From an uncultured Myxococcales bacterium (lineage in GTDB: Bacteria; Myxococcota_A; UBA9042), in contig CAIYBN010000078.1 of NCBI GenBank assembly GCA_903924465.1, forward strand, positions 1 through 37,010: DNA of 37,010 nucleotides. The letters run 5' to 3'. The number at the start of each line of letters is the position of its first letter. Within the stretch, counting starts at the first letter, position 1. Below the pieces are notes generated by a model, which was given only the letters and a program-made list of their open reading frames with translations, was not told where the DNA came from and did no database searches. Positions 8,161-16,224 of the stretch are shown in pieces. Made by a program: the position numbers and the translations under genes.

Positions 8161-9700
8161 GACACCAGAACTGCGTGGGAAAATAGCCGGAGAGCCGAAT
8201 CGGCTGCTGGCTCGTCGCGCTGCAGGACGCAATCGCCTGCGTGGCCATCTCCGGTGCGTTCAACACCGTGTACGGCGAGGTCCGTTGGCGCCACACATCG
8301 TGGAGCGGCGCGTCCGGCGGCAATCGCATCGCGTTGGGCATCCAGACGAGCACGTCGACCGGGTGCATGCGGGCAAAATTGTCGCGATGCCAGAGCATCT
8401 CTGGAGAATTCAGCCCGAGCAAGTCCAGGGTCCAACGCCCGGACAGGTAGCGCACTGCGCCGGAATCGACCGAGGCCACGCGCGCGTCCGGCGGCGTGTT
8501 CTCCGCGAGCCAGCGCCCGGCATTGGCCTGGACATCGTCAACGTTGCGCGTGTCATTCGCGAGCCGCCAGGACACGTTGTGCACTTTCACCGCCATGCCG
8601 GCCACAGCCACGGTCGCAAACAACACCAACGGCAGCCGCTGAAACCGTGTCGGAATCTGCTGCCCCAGACCCGGCGCGCCGAGCACCAGCGACAGCGTCA
8701 GCAGCGGAATCGCCGGGAGCTGATAGCGCAGGAAGTAGAACGCGTTGGGATCTCCCGGATCGGTCGCGATGGCGCTGGCGACGAGAAAGGCCAGCCCGGC
8801 CCACAGCGGCAGCGCGTACCGGCGGTCGGCCCGCCAGAGCCCCGGCAGCGCCAGCCAACCCAGCCCGGCCCACAGCGGCGGCACGCTGGCGACGTTGCGC
8901 GTCAGGCTCCGCATCAGGCGCAGGGGCAAACCGTCCAGTGCCAGCTGCGCCTTGGCATAGAACGTCGCGGGCAGGGCATGGCCCGTCAAGCGGAAGTCGC
9001 GCAGCAGCAGCCAGGACGCGCCCAGCAGCGCGGGAATGGCCAGCGACATCAATTGATTCACACGCTGTTTTCGGTCCATCTGCGTGCGAGCGAACAGCGT
9101 CCACAGCACCGCCACCGTCGACGCCAGCGCCGCTTCCGGCCTCGCCAGCGGCGCCAGTCCGAGCCACACGCCGGCCTGGATCCAGCGTGCGTCGAGCAGC
9201 GCCTGAATCCCGAGCAAAAGGAGCAGCGCCGTCAGCGGCACTTCCATACCCGACAGCGCTGCGGCGCAAAGCTGCGGACAGAGCGCGACCGTCACACCGG
9301 CGACCAGCGCTGCAAACGCGTCGCCCAGACGGGCGGCAATCCGCGCCACGGCAACCGCGCACAGCACATGCAGGCCGGCACCGAGGACCAGCGACAGGCG
9401 AATCGCTGCCGCATCGCTGTCTGGCCGAATGAGCAGCTGCCCAACGCCGAGTAGCGCGGCCCACAGCGGAGAAGTGCAGCCGGTGGACGGCTCGCCGACG
9501 TTGTAGGCAAGCGAGAAATCCATTGCAAAACTGCGGGCATAGACGAGATGGATCCAGGCATCATCGAGAGGAAAGCCCAGCGGCGTCAAGGCCGGACGCG
9601 CGAGCAGCCACACGAGCGCGAGGCCGGCGAGCGCGGCGCTGATCACGATCGTGTGAAGCGTCCGGGAACTCAGGCCGGTGGATGGAACAGGTTCGCTCAA
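8150..9700 (-). CDS. GT-C-like glycosyltransferase coupled to radical SAM gene
   Basis: A 516-residue polytopic protein. A first helix (about residues 17-35) is followed by FPLDDAWIHLVYARSF, in which Asp46-Asp47 match the DD pair of the first periplasmic loop in ArnT/PMT-type GT-C enzymes. Ten or so helices follow, then a soluble C-terminal domain of about 130 residues. The start is a TTG whose last two bases are shared with the TGA of the radical SAM gene (TTGA overlap), so translation is probably coupled; no strong Shine-Dalgarno is seen. GT-C enzymes use polyprenyl-phosphate sugars and act on the periplasmic side. The neighbouring exported KYGGP lipoprotein is therefore a plausible acceptor, though it may simply be one of the four GT-C-like proteins clustered here. 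Confidence 0.7.
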   Translation of the reverse strand: MSEPVPSTGLSSRTLHTIVISAALAGLALVWLLARPALTPLGFPLDDAWIHLVYARSFAMDFSLAYNVGEPSTGCTSPLWAALLGVGQLLIRPDSDAAAIRLSLVLGAGLHVLCAVAVARIAARLGDAFAALVAGVTVALCPQLCAAALSGMEVPLTALLLLLGIQALLDARWIQAGVWLGLAPLARPEAALASTVAVLWTLFARTQMDRKQRVNQLMSLAIPALLGASWLLLRDFRLTGHALPATFYAKAQLALDGLPLRLMRSLTRNVASVPPLWAGLGWLALPGLWRADRRYALPLWAGLAFLVASAIATDPGDPNAFYFLRYQLPAIPLLTLSLVLGAPGLGQQIPTRFQRLPLVLFATVAVAGMAVKVHNVSWRLANDTRNVDDVQANAGRWLAENTPPDARVASVDSGAVRYLSGRWTLDLLGLNSPEMLWHRDNFARMHPVDVLVWMPNAMRLPPDAPLHDVWRQRTSPYTVLNAPEMATQAIASCSATSQQPIRLSGYFPTQFWCRRR

Positions 9701-10854
9701 GGGTGTGACTCGGCAGCAGCGCCCGGTGCAACGGTGTCAGCGTGCCCGTCCTGGCGGTCCAACCAGCAGAACGCCTCGGGCTGGACCAAACGCTCATGCA
9801 AGCCGCCGCCCAGGCAGACCTGGAACCAGGAACAGTCGCTGCATGGGCCGCTGCGACGCCATTGCAGGTCGCGGTGCTGGCGGAATTCTTCCTTCCAGAT
9901 GCGGGAAAAGCGCCGTTCACGCGCGGAGCCCTGCGCCATGCTGCGCGGCAAGGATGGGCACGCGGAGACTTGGCCATCGCAGAGGATCGAGCCGACGCAG
10001 AGGCCGGCGAAGCATTGGCCATCTCCGGGGCGAACGCGCAGCTCGCGGCCGACGCCGAGGAAGCCACCGCAGGAGAAGCGAACGTCGGCCTTCTCGCGGT
10101 TCTTGACGATTTCGCCACGGCGCTTTTCGATGAAGTCGAACAGCGTGCGCAAGTGCGCGCCGCCCATCCAGAGCGCGTCGTCTTCGGCCCCGCGGCCCAT
10201 TTTGTCGATGGTGATGAGCCGCCAGAGCGGTGCGCCGGCTTCGCGGACCGCGCGTTCGATCTCGGGCAAGTGATCCAAATGGCACGGTCGCACGCAGGTG
10301 ATGGCCTCGACGCGTTTGAAGCCGACTTGCCGGGCGGCCGAGATACCCGCCATGGCCTTTTGCCACGAGCCTTTGCCGCGGACCGCGTCGTGCTCGGCTT
10401 CCAGACCGTCGATGCTGACACAAATGGTGCGCATGCCGGCGTCCCACAAGCGCTGGGCTTGGTCTACGCCGAGCAGCGTGCCGTTGGTCACGATGCAGCT
10501 GCGCATGCCCAAACCGGTCATGTGGGCGACGACTTCGAACAGATCCTTGCGCAACAGCGGTTCGCCACCCGTGATGGAGACGAAGATCCGCTTGGCGTTG
10601 AAATCCTGGCCGATCGTGTCGAGGATCGCCTTGATTTCACTGGTTTCCAGCTCGTGCACCGGCGACTTGCCTTCGCAGCTGGAACCGCAATGCCGGCAGC
10701 GCAGGTTGCAGCGCAGCGTCGCTTCCCAGAACAGGTAGGTCAAATCCGGTCGCTGGAGCAGGCGCGCGCGGCGGGCGGTGTCGCGGTGGATGGCGATGAC
10801 GCGCGGCAGGTCCAGCAGGCCCACGTTGCCGGCGTGCGTGCGAGAAGGCGCCAT
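9697..10854 (-). CDS. Radical SAM/SPASM enzyme, putative lipoprotein maturase
   Basis: A 385-residue radical SAM enzyme. The cluster-binding CxxxCxxC is CNLRCRHC (Cys49, Cys53, Cys56). Further core motifs are SITGGEPLL (about 93-101), IVTNGTLL (121-128) and VSIDG (146-150). The C-terminal region from about residue 260 is a SPASM domain with Cys262, 281, 286, 292, 299, 338, 341, 347 and 363, enough ligands for two auxiliary 4Fe-4S clusters. SPASM enzymes mostly modify peptides or proteins. The gene begins 6 bp after the stop of the KYGGP lipoprotein and overlaps the GT-C-like gene by four bases, a tight three-gene unit that points to the lipoprotein as substrate. The usual terminal CxGGC of SPASM is CLGGG here, with the last Cys displaced to 363. 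The reaction (cross-link, epimerisation or other) is not readable from sequence. Confidence 0.85.
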   Translation of the reverse strand: MAPSRTHAGNVGLLDLPRVIAIHRDTARRARLLQRPDLTYLFWEATLRCNLRCRHCGSSCEGKSPVHELETSEIKAILDTIGQDFNAKRIFVSITGGEPLLRKDLFEVVAHMTGLGMRSCIVTNGTLLGVDQAQRLWDAGMRTICVSIDGLEAEHDAVRGKGSWQKAMAGISAARQVGFKRVEAITCVRPCHLDHLPEIERAVREAGAPLWRLITIDKMGRGAEDDALWMGGAHLRTLFDFIEKRRGEIVKNREKADVRFSCGGFLGVGRELRVRPGDGQCFAGLCVGSILCDGQVSACPSLPRSMAQGSARERRFSRIWKEEFRQHRDLQWRRSGPCSDCSWFQVCLGGGLHERLVQPEAFCWLDRQDGHADTVAPGAAAESHP

Positions 10855-10860
10855 GCCGGG

Positions 10861-11316
10861 TTAGCCAACGTCTTGAGACGGCGGACCGCCGTACTTGACC
10901 ACGGGACCGATATCGTGGGTGTCGGGCGCATCTTCGCTGTCGTTCCAGATGTCAGGCGGACCGCCGTATTTCACCACCGGACCCAAGTCTTCGGGCACGT
11001 CCACGGTATCCTCGACGGTATCGGGCGGGCCGCCGTACTTGACCACGGGACCCAGATCCTCCGGAACGTCTGCGCTGTCCTGAACGGCGTCGGGTGGACC
11101 GCCGTATTTGGCGACCGGTCCCGTGTCATCAGGAACATCGGCCTGCCCATCGGCGGCATCCTCCCCAGTTTCGGGTAGACCGCCGGGACCGCCGTACTTG
11201 GCCAAGCAGCCAGGGATGGCAGCGAGCACGACGCCACCCGTCAACGCCATCCACAAGCCGGCAGATTTGTTGATCGTATCGACGAGAAAGGAGCGACGGG
11301 ATTGACCCTGTGCCAT
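10861..11316 (-). CDS. Tat lipoprotein with five KYGGP repeats, putative rSAM substrate
   Basis: A 151-residue protein with a Tat motif SRRSFLV at residues 6-12, a hydrophobic stretch (about 20-34) and a lipobox ending IPGC, whose Cys37 is the only cysteine. Directly after it come five KYGGP motifs (Lys40, 70, 93, 116, 141); the last four read KYGGPP and are preceded by GPV. They are joined by acidic Asp/Glu linkers of 17-24 residues, some almost identical (VPEDLGPVV). The ATG has GAGG 7 bases upstream. The layout of leader, anchor and repeated core resembles a multi-core ribosomally made, modified peptide. I recall that lipoproteins of the Bacteroidetes rSAM/lipoprotein systems carry a comparable [KE]YGxP motif just after the lipid Cys, but usually once and followed by a large domain. 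Here that domain is absent and the motif is multiplied. Confidence 0.85.
   Translation of the reverse strand: MAQGQSRRSFLVDTINKSAGLWMALTGGVVLAAIPGCLAKYGGPGGLPETGEDAADGQADVPDDTGPVAKYGGPPDAVQDSADVPEDLGPVVKYGGPPDTVEDTVDVPEDLGPVVKYGGPPDIWNDSEDAPDTHDIGPVVKYGGPPSQDVG
10879..11199 (-). repeat. Five KYGGP-encoding units
   Basis: The codons for the five KYGGP motifs begin at 11199, 11109, 11040, 10971 and 10896, a spacing of 30, 23, 23 and 25 codons. Identity is highest in the middle units, suggesting unit duplication within the gene. Motif codons are better conserved than the acidic linkers, which vary in length and sequence. Confidence 0.85.
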
Positions 11317-11395
11317 CGTCAGCCTCGAGCGGCGCTGGTGTTGCGTCGCGACCGTGCCAATGTAGTCCTCAGCACCGAAGGTGGCAAGGCGTCGA

Positions 11396-14300
11396 TCACG
11401 GCGTCGCCGGCAGCGCAGGCGGAATCCACGAACACGTCCATTTCAGCTGGCACGTGTCAAAATCCAGCGCAGTCCCGCGAGTCGCCATGAAGTGGCCCAG
11501 CTGGTTCACCAGCAGCGAACCGAGATCGAACGGCTTGGCCGGAGACGGCACCGGGAAACCGTGCACGCCTTGGGGCGTCATGTCCGGGAACAGGATCGCA
11601 CTCTTGCCGCCGACCTTGCTGTCGTTGTCACGGATGATGCGCAGCGGCGGGTCGAGGCGGGGCTCGTCGAAACCGTCACCCGCGGCCACCAGATTCGCCA
11701 GATTGTCCACGTCAAACAGCACGCCAACGCCGCTCTTGTCGGTGTAGCGCTTCGTGCCATCCACGCCCTCCACCAGACCGACATCGACCAGCAGTTGCAG
11801 CACGGTCTTGTTGTAGCGCGGATCGATGTCGCGGAAATTGATGAGCCCCGCCGCGCGCGTCAGCGCTACGCCCGTGGCCGTCGGCACGCCCGGATCGCCG
11901 AGCGTGTTCATGTACAGGATGCGCGTGCCAACCGTTTCACCGGTGCCATACGTCAGCGTGCGGTCTTGATGGATGAACGGCGCCGAGTTGGCCGGATCTG
12001 CGCCATCCAATGCGATTTGGGCGATGCCCAGCATGCGTCGCAATTCCGGCGTGCCGCGACGCAGGCCGAAGCCGTCAGCCAGCGCGACCAACGGCGATCC
12101 GACCTTGTGCTCGATCGCGTTGTAGGTGAAATCCTCGGCAAACTTGTCGATGACCAGCGATGGCGTACCCACGATGTCGCAGCCGTCCGGCGCACGGCTG
12201 GGCAGTTCCGCGTCGAACAGCGAGAGGCGAAGGCGGTTGCCGGTGTCCGACGACACGGCGACGCGCAACAAGCCATTGGCCTGCACGCGGGCGCAGCGAT
12301 GCTCGCCGCTATCCAGGTTCTCCAGCACCGCGATCTTGCCCGGCGTGAGCGCCGGGATCGCCGCGACTTTCTGTTCCTTGTACTCGACGAGATCCGGGAA
12401 GGCCTGGAACAGCGCGCCGTCGTGGACCAGCATCAGCGGCCCCATCATGCGCAGGATCATCGCGACCCGCACGCCGCCGAGCGAACTGCGGACGCCAATC
12501 TCGCCGAGGACGCCGCCGGAGATGATCGCGACCGTCGTGTCGATCTTCGGCTCCATACCGGCAACAAAGCTGGACAGAATGCCGCCCAGCGAACCGCCGA
12601 CCATGTGTACCGGCGCATCGCCGCCGACATCGACCGTGCCGTCGCCGTCAAAATCTCCCGCCAAGTCATCCTTGCCGTCGCCGTTGGCGTCATAGTGCCA
12701 GGTCCGCTTGCCGTCGAACGACGCGAGCGTTCGCACCACCTGCATGATGTCCACGGTCGTCTGGCGCACGACATCGCGGGTGTGGAACACGTAGGAAGTC
12801 CAGAAATCGACACCGGAATCCAGCTTGTCGTCGGCGTTCTGGTCCAGCGCGCGGCCGGCAATGATCGCCGCGCCCATGCCCTTGATGCCATACCCGTCAA
12901 ACTGGGCCAGCACCAAGTCGAGCAGCGCCGGATCCTTGTCGACGCCGTGGCTGACCGCGTCGATGCCCAACGTGGCGATGCCTTGGCGCGCGAGGAAACC
13001 GGCGAAACTCATCGCGTCGAACTTGTTGCTGCCGTGGCCGTGGACGAAAATCGCCACCGGTGCAGGACCCTTGCGGAATTTCGGCACCATCAGCCAAAAC
13101 GTCACGCCTTCACTGCGGATGAACGCCGCGCCGGTGTCGGGATCCAACTGCCAGGTCTGATCATTCAGCGACAATTGCTTGCCGGCGGCGTCGAAGCGCG
13201 GAAAGAACTGCGGGGAACTGATGAAGCCCAGCGCGTGGAAGTCGATGAACGCGAAATTCTCAAAGAAGCTGGCAAGTTCCTCCGGCTTGTTGGTCGCGCC
13301 AAACTGCGCGTACAGGTTCTTGGCCAGCGGCATGAAGGCATCGCCCGGCACAAATTTGGCGCTCTGACCGGGCTTCGGGTCACGCACGTCGGCCAGGTTC
13401 ATCTCGGCCGGAAAATCGGTCGCGATATGCGCCAGTGGCCCTTGACCGTACAAGCCATCGCGCACGGCGACAAACGGCCGCGTCCATTTCTGGGTCGTAA
13501 ACGTCCAGGCAAAAGCGATGTCCGACGTGCTCAGCCCCACGTTGCTCAGACAGCCCGGCAGTGGCGCGAGCGCCTCGGTCTGGCCGGTGTGATTGACGAA
13601 ATCGAACGGCGAGCGCACCGGCTGCCCGGCGGCATCGAGCAGGTTCTTGGTCAACACGACCGCGTACGTCGTCGCTTCGCGAAGCGGCATGACCGGCTTG
13701 GCAATGAGCGTGTTGGTCTCCCGTTCGTAGAAATTGATGATCGAGCCATCCGTGGCGTTGCGCGTCTGCGGATGATCCAGCACGCCGTCCATGTCGGTAT
13801 CCTCGCCCGGATCCAGCACGCCGTTGTGGTTCAGATCCTCTTCCACCTCTTCGTAAATCAACTGGCTGAGTTGAGCCCGCGGATCGTTCGGATAATTGTT
13901 GTTGTCATCCAGCGTCAGCGGAAACAGGTTCTGGCCCAGATCGATCGGCATCACCTTGCAGCGGTCCGGCGAACCGTCGGTGATATCCACGACGAGCATC
14001 ACTTCGTTCTTGGGATCCGCGTACCGGTCATCCTGCCGCGCCAAAATATTGGTCACGTCCAGCGGCGCGTCAAAGCTCACGGAAATCGGCGCGAGCGTGC
14101 CCCAGCCGTCCAGCGCGTCCAGATTGGCCCGCGTCTTCTGCTCCCATTCAGTCGGCGCAATGAGGCTTGCGTTGATCCGCCGCAGCGTGGGCGACGTCGC
14201 GTCGTAGCGCGTGGCAAAATCGTTGGGCAGCGGGATCTCGGGCAACGGCTTGTGGAACGTGTCAAACCGGACTTTTGCGCCCGTACCCGCTGGCGTTGGC

Positions 14301-14410
14301 GCAAGTCCGGCTGGCAATGCGGATTCGCACCCCGCGGCGATGAACAGCGCGGTCGCGGCCAGCACAGCGGTCCGTCGTCGGGACAGCACAGAGCGGCAGT
14401 CAGTTTTCAT
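11396..14410 (-). CDS. Large lipoprotein alpha/beta hydrolase (lipase-like)
   Basis: A 1004-residue lipoprotein. The ATG with GGAG 7 bases upstream begins a leader ending IAAGC (Cys28). An N-terminal region of about 350 residues includes an Ig-like stretch (ISVSFDAPLDV, about 109-118) and an Asp-rich, EF-hand/TSP3-like calcium-loop segment at about 192-212. The hydrolase core has an oxyanion-type VHGHGSN and a nucleophile elbow GGSLGG with Ser607. A second DxDGDG-type segment (about 574-594) sits just before the elbow. The catalytic Asp and His cannot be assigned by eye. It probably acts on lipids or esters at the cell surface. It lies 47 bp after the outer-membrane barrel gene and 79 bp before the KYGGP lipoprotein gene, all on one strand, so it may share their operon. 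Confidence 0.75.
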   Translation of the reverse strand: MKTDCRSVLSRRRTAVLAATALFIAAGCESALPAGLAPTPAGTGAKVRFDTFHKPLPEIPLPNDFATRYDATSPTLRRINASLIAPTEWEQKTRANLDALDGWGTLAPISVSFDAPLDVTNILARQDDRYADPKNEVMLVVDITDGSPDRCKVMPIDLGQNLFPLTLDDNNNYPNDPRAQLSQLIYEEVEEDLNHNGVLDPGEDTDMDGVLDHPQTRNATDGSIINFYERETNTLIAKPVMPLREATTYAVVLTKNLLDAAGQPVRSPFDFVNHTGQTEALAPLPGCLSNVGLSTSDIAFAWTFTTQKWTRPFVAVRDGLYGQGPLAHIATDFPAEMNLADVRDPKPGQSAKFVPGDAFMPLAKNLYAQFGATNKPEELASFFENFAFIDFHALGFISSPQFFPRFDAAGKQLSLNDQTWQLDPDTGAAFIRSEGVTFWLMVPKFRKGPAPVAIFVHGHGSNKFDAMSFAGFLARQGIATLGIDAVSHGVDKDPALLDLVLAQFDGYGIKGMGAAIIAGRALDQNADDKLDSGVDFWTSYVFHTRDVVRQTTVDIMQVVRTLASFDGKRTWHYDANGDGKDDLAGDFDGDGTVDVGGDAPVHMVGGSLGGILSSFVAGMEPKIDTTVAIISGGVLGEIGVRSSLGGVRVAMILRMMGPLMLVHDGALFQAFPDLVEYKEQKVAAIPALTPGKIAVLENLDSGEHRCARVQANGLLRVAVSSDTGNRLRLSLFDAELPSRAPDGCDIVGTPSLVIDKFAEDFTYNAIEHKVGSPLVALADGFGLRRGTPELRRMLGIAQIALDGADPANSAPFIHQDRTLTYGTGETVGTRILYMNTLGDPGVPTATGVALTRAAGLINFRDIDPRYNKTVLQLLVDVGLVEGVDGTKRYTDKSGVGVLFDVDNLANLVAAGDGFDEPRLDPPLRIIRDNDSKVGGKSAILFPDMTPQGVHGFPVPSPAKPFDLGSLLVNQLGHFMATRGTALDFDTCQLKWTCSWIPPALPATP

Positions 14411-14457
14411 CACAATACTCCGACTGTTACAGGTCGTTGGTGAGGTGGGCAGCGGGC

Positions 14458-16095
14458 TCATCGGCGCTCCTTCGTGGACGGCTTGGGCACCAAGGCGAGG
14501 CTCAGTCGGCCGCCCTGCACGGGCGAATCCCCCGACGTGCCGGCCATCGCGCCACCCGCCAACAACACCGCGTATTCACCGCGCACGGTCAGCGCCATCG
14601 GCCACGCGGCCGGCGTCAGCGTTGCCACCGCGCCCAAGTCGAACTCGGTTCCCAGATTGGACCCATCCGGAACATTGCCGAGGTAGTTGCGCGGCGAGCC
14701 ACCCGCGACGGCGTGCGTCGTGAACGGGTCAATCATCTGCGTCGGCGACCACGCCAGCAATGCGCCGCCGTAGACTTCCAGGAAAGACGTCGCCTTCCAG
14801 CCGACTTTCGGAAACGCGGTGATAGCGCTCGTCACTTGGCCGCCCGTCGCCAGACGGTCGAGGTCCGCACTGGGATAACCGGAGGTCTGCGGATTGGAAG
14901 CGGTCACGCGCGCGCGGCCGCTTTGCCAGCCGAGTACCTGCGAGAACATCAGGATGCCTTGCTGGTAATTCGGGTTGGCTTTGAAACCGGTCAGCGCGCC
15001 GTCGTCCAGGTTGCTGTCGCCGCTGAACCAACCGCCGTCCAGCTCGAAGCGCAGACCGAGTTCGCCCAGGTCCCAACGCGCCCGCGCGACCGCCGCCGAC
15101 TGACGCACGTCGTGTTCCGGATGCTCCGGCGTTGGCGCCAGATCCGTGCGACCGAGAATGACCGCGCCTTCGCCTTGCAGACGCAGCCCCGAGCCGCCCT
15201 TGCGCCAATCGAGGTCAAACGCGCCGTCGATCACGTGGACGCGGAGGAACGGGCCGTTGCGGTCATGGTACGTCTGGTCGCGATGCACGTAGTAAAGGCC
15301 CGCCCAGCGCTGACGGTCGAGGTGCCAACGCGCCGCCACGACTTGCTGGAGCGCCGAGTCGCCTTGCGCGCTCACGGCGGTGGAATCTTCGATGACCTGG
15401 TCGACGCTGAACGCGAGGAACAGACCGCGGAGCTGCGATTCGGTCCGGCCGAACGGCTGCACCATCAGCAGCGCGCGGGCCACGCGATCGCCGGTCGTCG
15501 GCAGGACAAACCAATCATCGCGCCGTTCATCGAGCGTGTGACCGCCATCGTTGGCGACCAGGCCCATGCCCCAGTGGCTGGTCATCAATCCGGCGCGGAA
15601 GGACGCCAGATCGCGCAGGCTCACGCCCGCCCAGGCTTGCGTCGCCAGCACGGGATCCCAGCGGCTGCCCGGCAGTTTGTCGCCTTCGAGCGTCGGCGCA
15701 CCGGCGAAGGTGCCACTCAACGCGTCGGCAGCAAGCGCGGCTTGCAGGCTCCAATCGCCGAAGCGTCGTCCGGTATCCAAGGTCGCTTGCAAGGTGGCGC
15801 GGCTGGAGCCTTGCATCGCGCTGCTGGAGCGCGCGCCGTTTGGATCGACACCGTAGCTGCTGGTCTGCGACGCCGTGGCTCGTGCCGCACCGGTCAGCTT
15901 GAGGCCCCCATGCGCCTCATCCGCCGCGGTCACGGCTTCGGGCGGCGGAACCTCGGGTGCAGACGGCGTTGCGGACGCAGCCAAAGCCGGCACGGGACTG
16001 GACGCTGCCAGTTCGTCCGCCCCGGCGGGCGTCGCGAAACCGAGCGGCCAAGCGCCAAGCAGCAGCAGAAAGGGCCATCGATGAGACAGAGGCAT
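14458..16095 (-). CDS. Putative outer-membrane beta-barrel protein
   Basis: A 545-residue protein beginning at an ATG with GGAG 6 bases upstream; the longer reading upstream lacks any leader. Residues 1-26 form a signal peptide ending about AGADE. A Pro/Ala-rich flexible linker of some 40 residues follows, and the rest has long alternating-polarity strands rich in Gly, Trp and Asp, fitting a barrel of about 16-18 strands. I do not recognise a specific family (no TonB box or plug is apparent). It is upstream of the lipoprotein hydrolase with a 47-bp gap; the pair could be a surface hydrolase and its translocating or channel partner, but gene order is the only evidence. Confidence 0.6.
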   Translation of the reverse strand: MPLSHRWPFLLLLGAWPLGFATPAGADELAASSPVPALAASATPSAPEVPPPEAVTAADEAHGGLKLTGAARATASQTSSYGVDPNGARSSSAMQGSSRATLQATLDTGRRFGDWSLQAALAADALSGTFAGAPTLEGDKLPGSRWDPVLATQAWAGVSLRDLASFRAGLMTSHWGMGLVANDGGHTLDERRDDWFVLPTTGDRVARALLMVQPFGRTESQLRGLFLAFSVDQVIEDSTAVSAQGDSALQQVVAARWHLDRQRWAGLYYVHRDQTYHDRNGPFLRVHVIDGAFDLDWRKGGSGLRLQGEGAVILGRTDLAPTPEHPEHDVRQSAAVARARWDLGELGLRFELDGGWFSGDSNLDDGALTGFKANPNYQQGILMFSQVLGWQSGRARVTASNPQTSGYPSADLDRLATGGQVTSAITAFPKVGWKATSFLEVYGGALLAWSPTQMIDPFTTHAVAGGSPRNYLGNVPDGSNLGTEFDLGAVATLTPAAWPMALTVRGEYAVLLAGGAMAGTSGDSPVQGGRLSLALVPKPSTKERR

Positions 16096-16224
16096 CGTTC
16101 GCTCCAAGTGGGCAGTGGGTAGACAGACTGAATCCGTGCACCACGGGAAGCCTGCATAGCACACCCGCTCGCACACCGACAACGCTCAGGCTTGCGTTGT
16201 GACTCCGGCCAACGGCTGAGGTCG

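Noticed and set aside
10861..11316. Classification of the KYGGP protein as a darobactin- or xye-type cyclophane precursor
   Set aside because: No three-residue aromatic core (such as WxK or WxW) is present, and the protein is a Tat lipoprotein with long acidic linkers.
11381..16122. Very long plus-strand open frames opposite the hydrolase and barrel genes
   Set aside because: They are Arg/Gln/His-rich, lack ribosome sites and recognisable domains, and mirror minus-strand genes with leaders, lipoboxes and catalytic motifs. GC-rich DNA gives such shadows.
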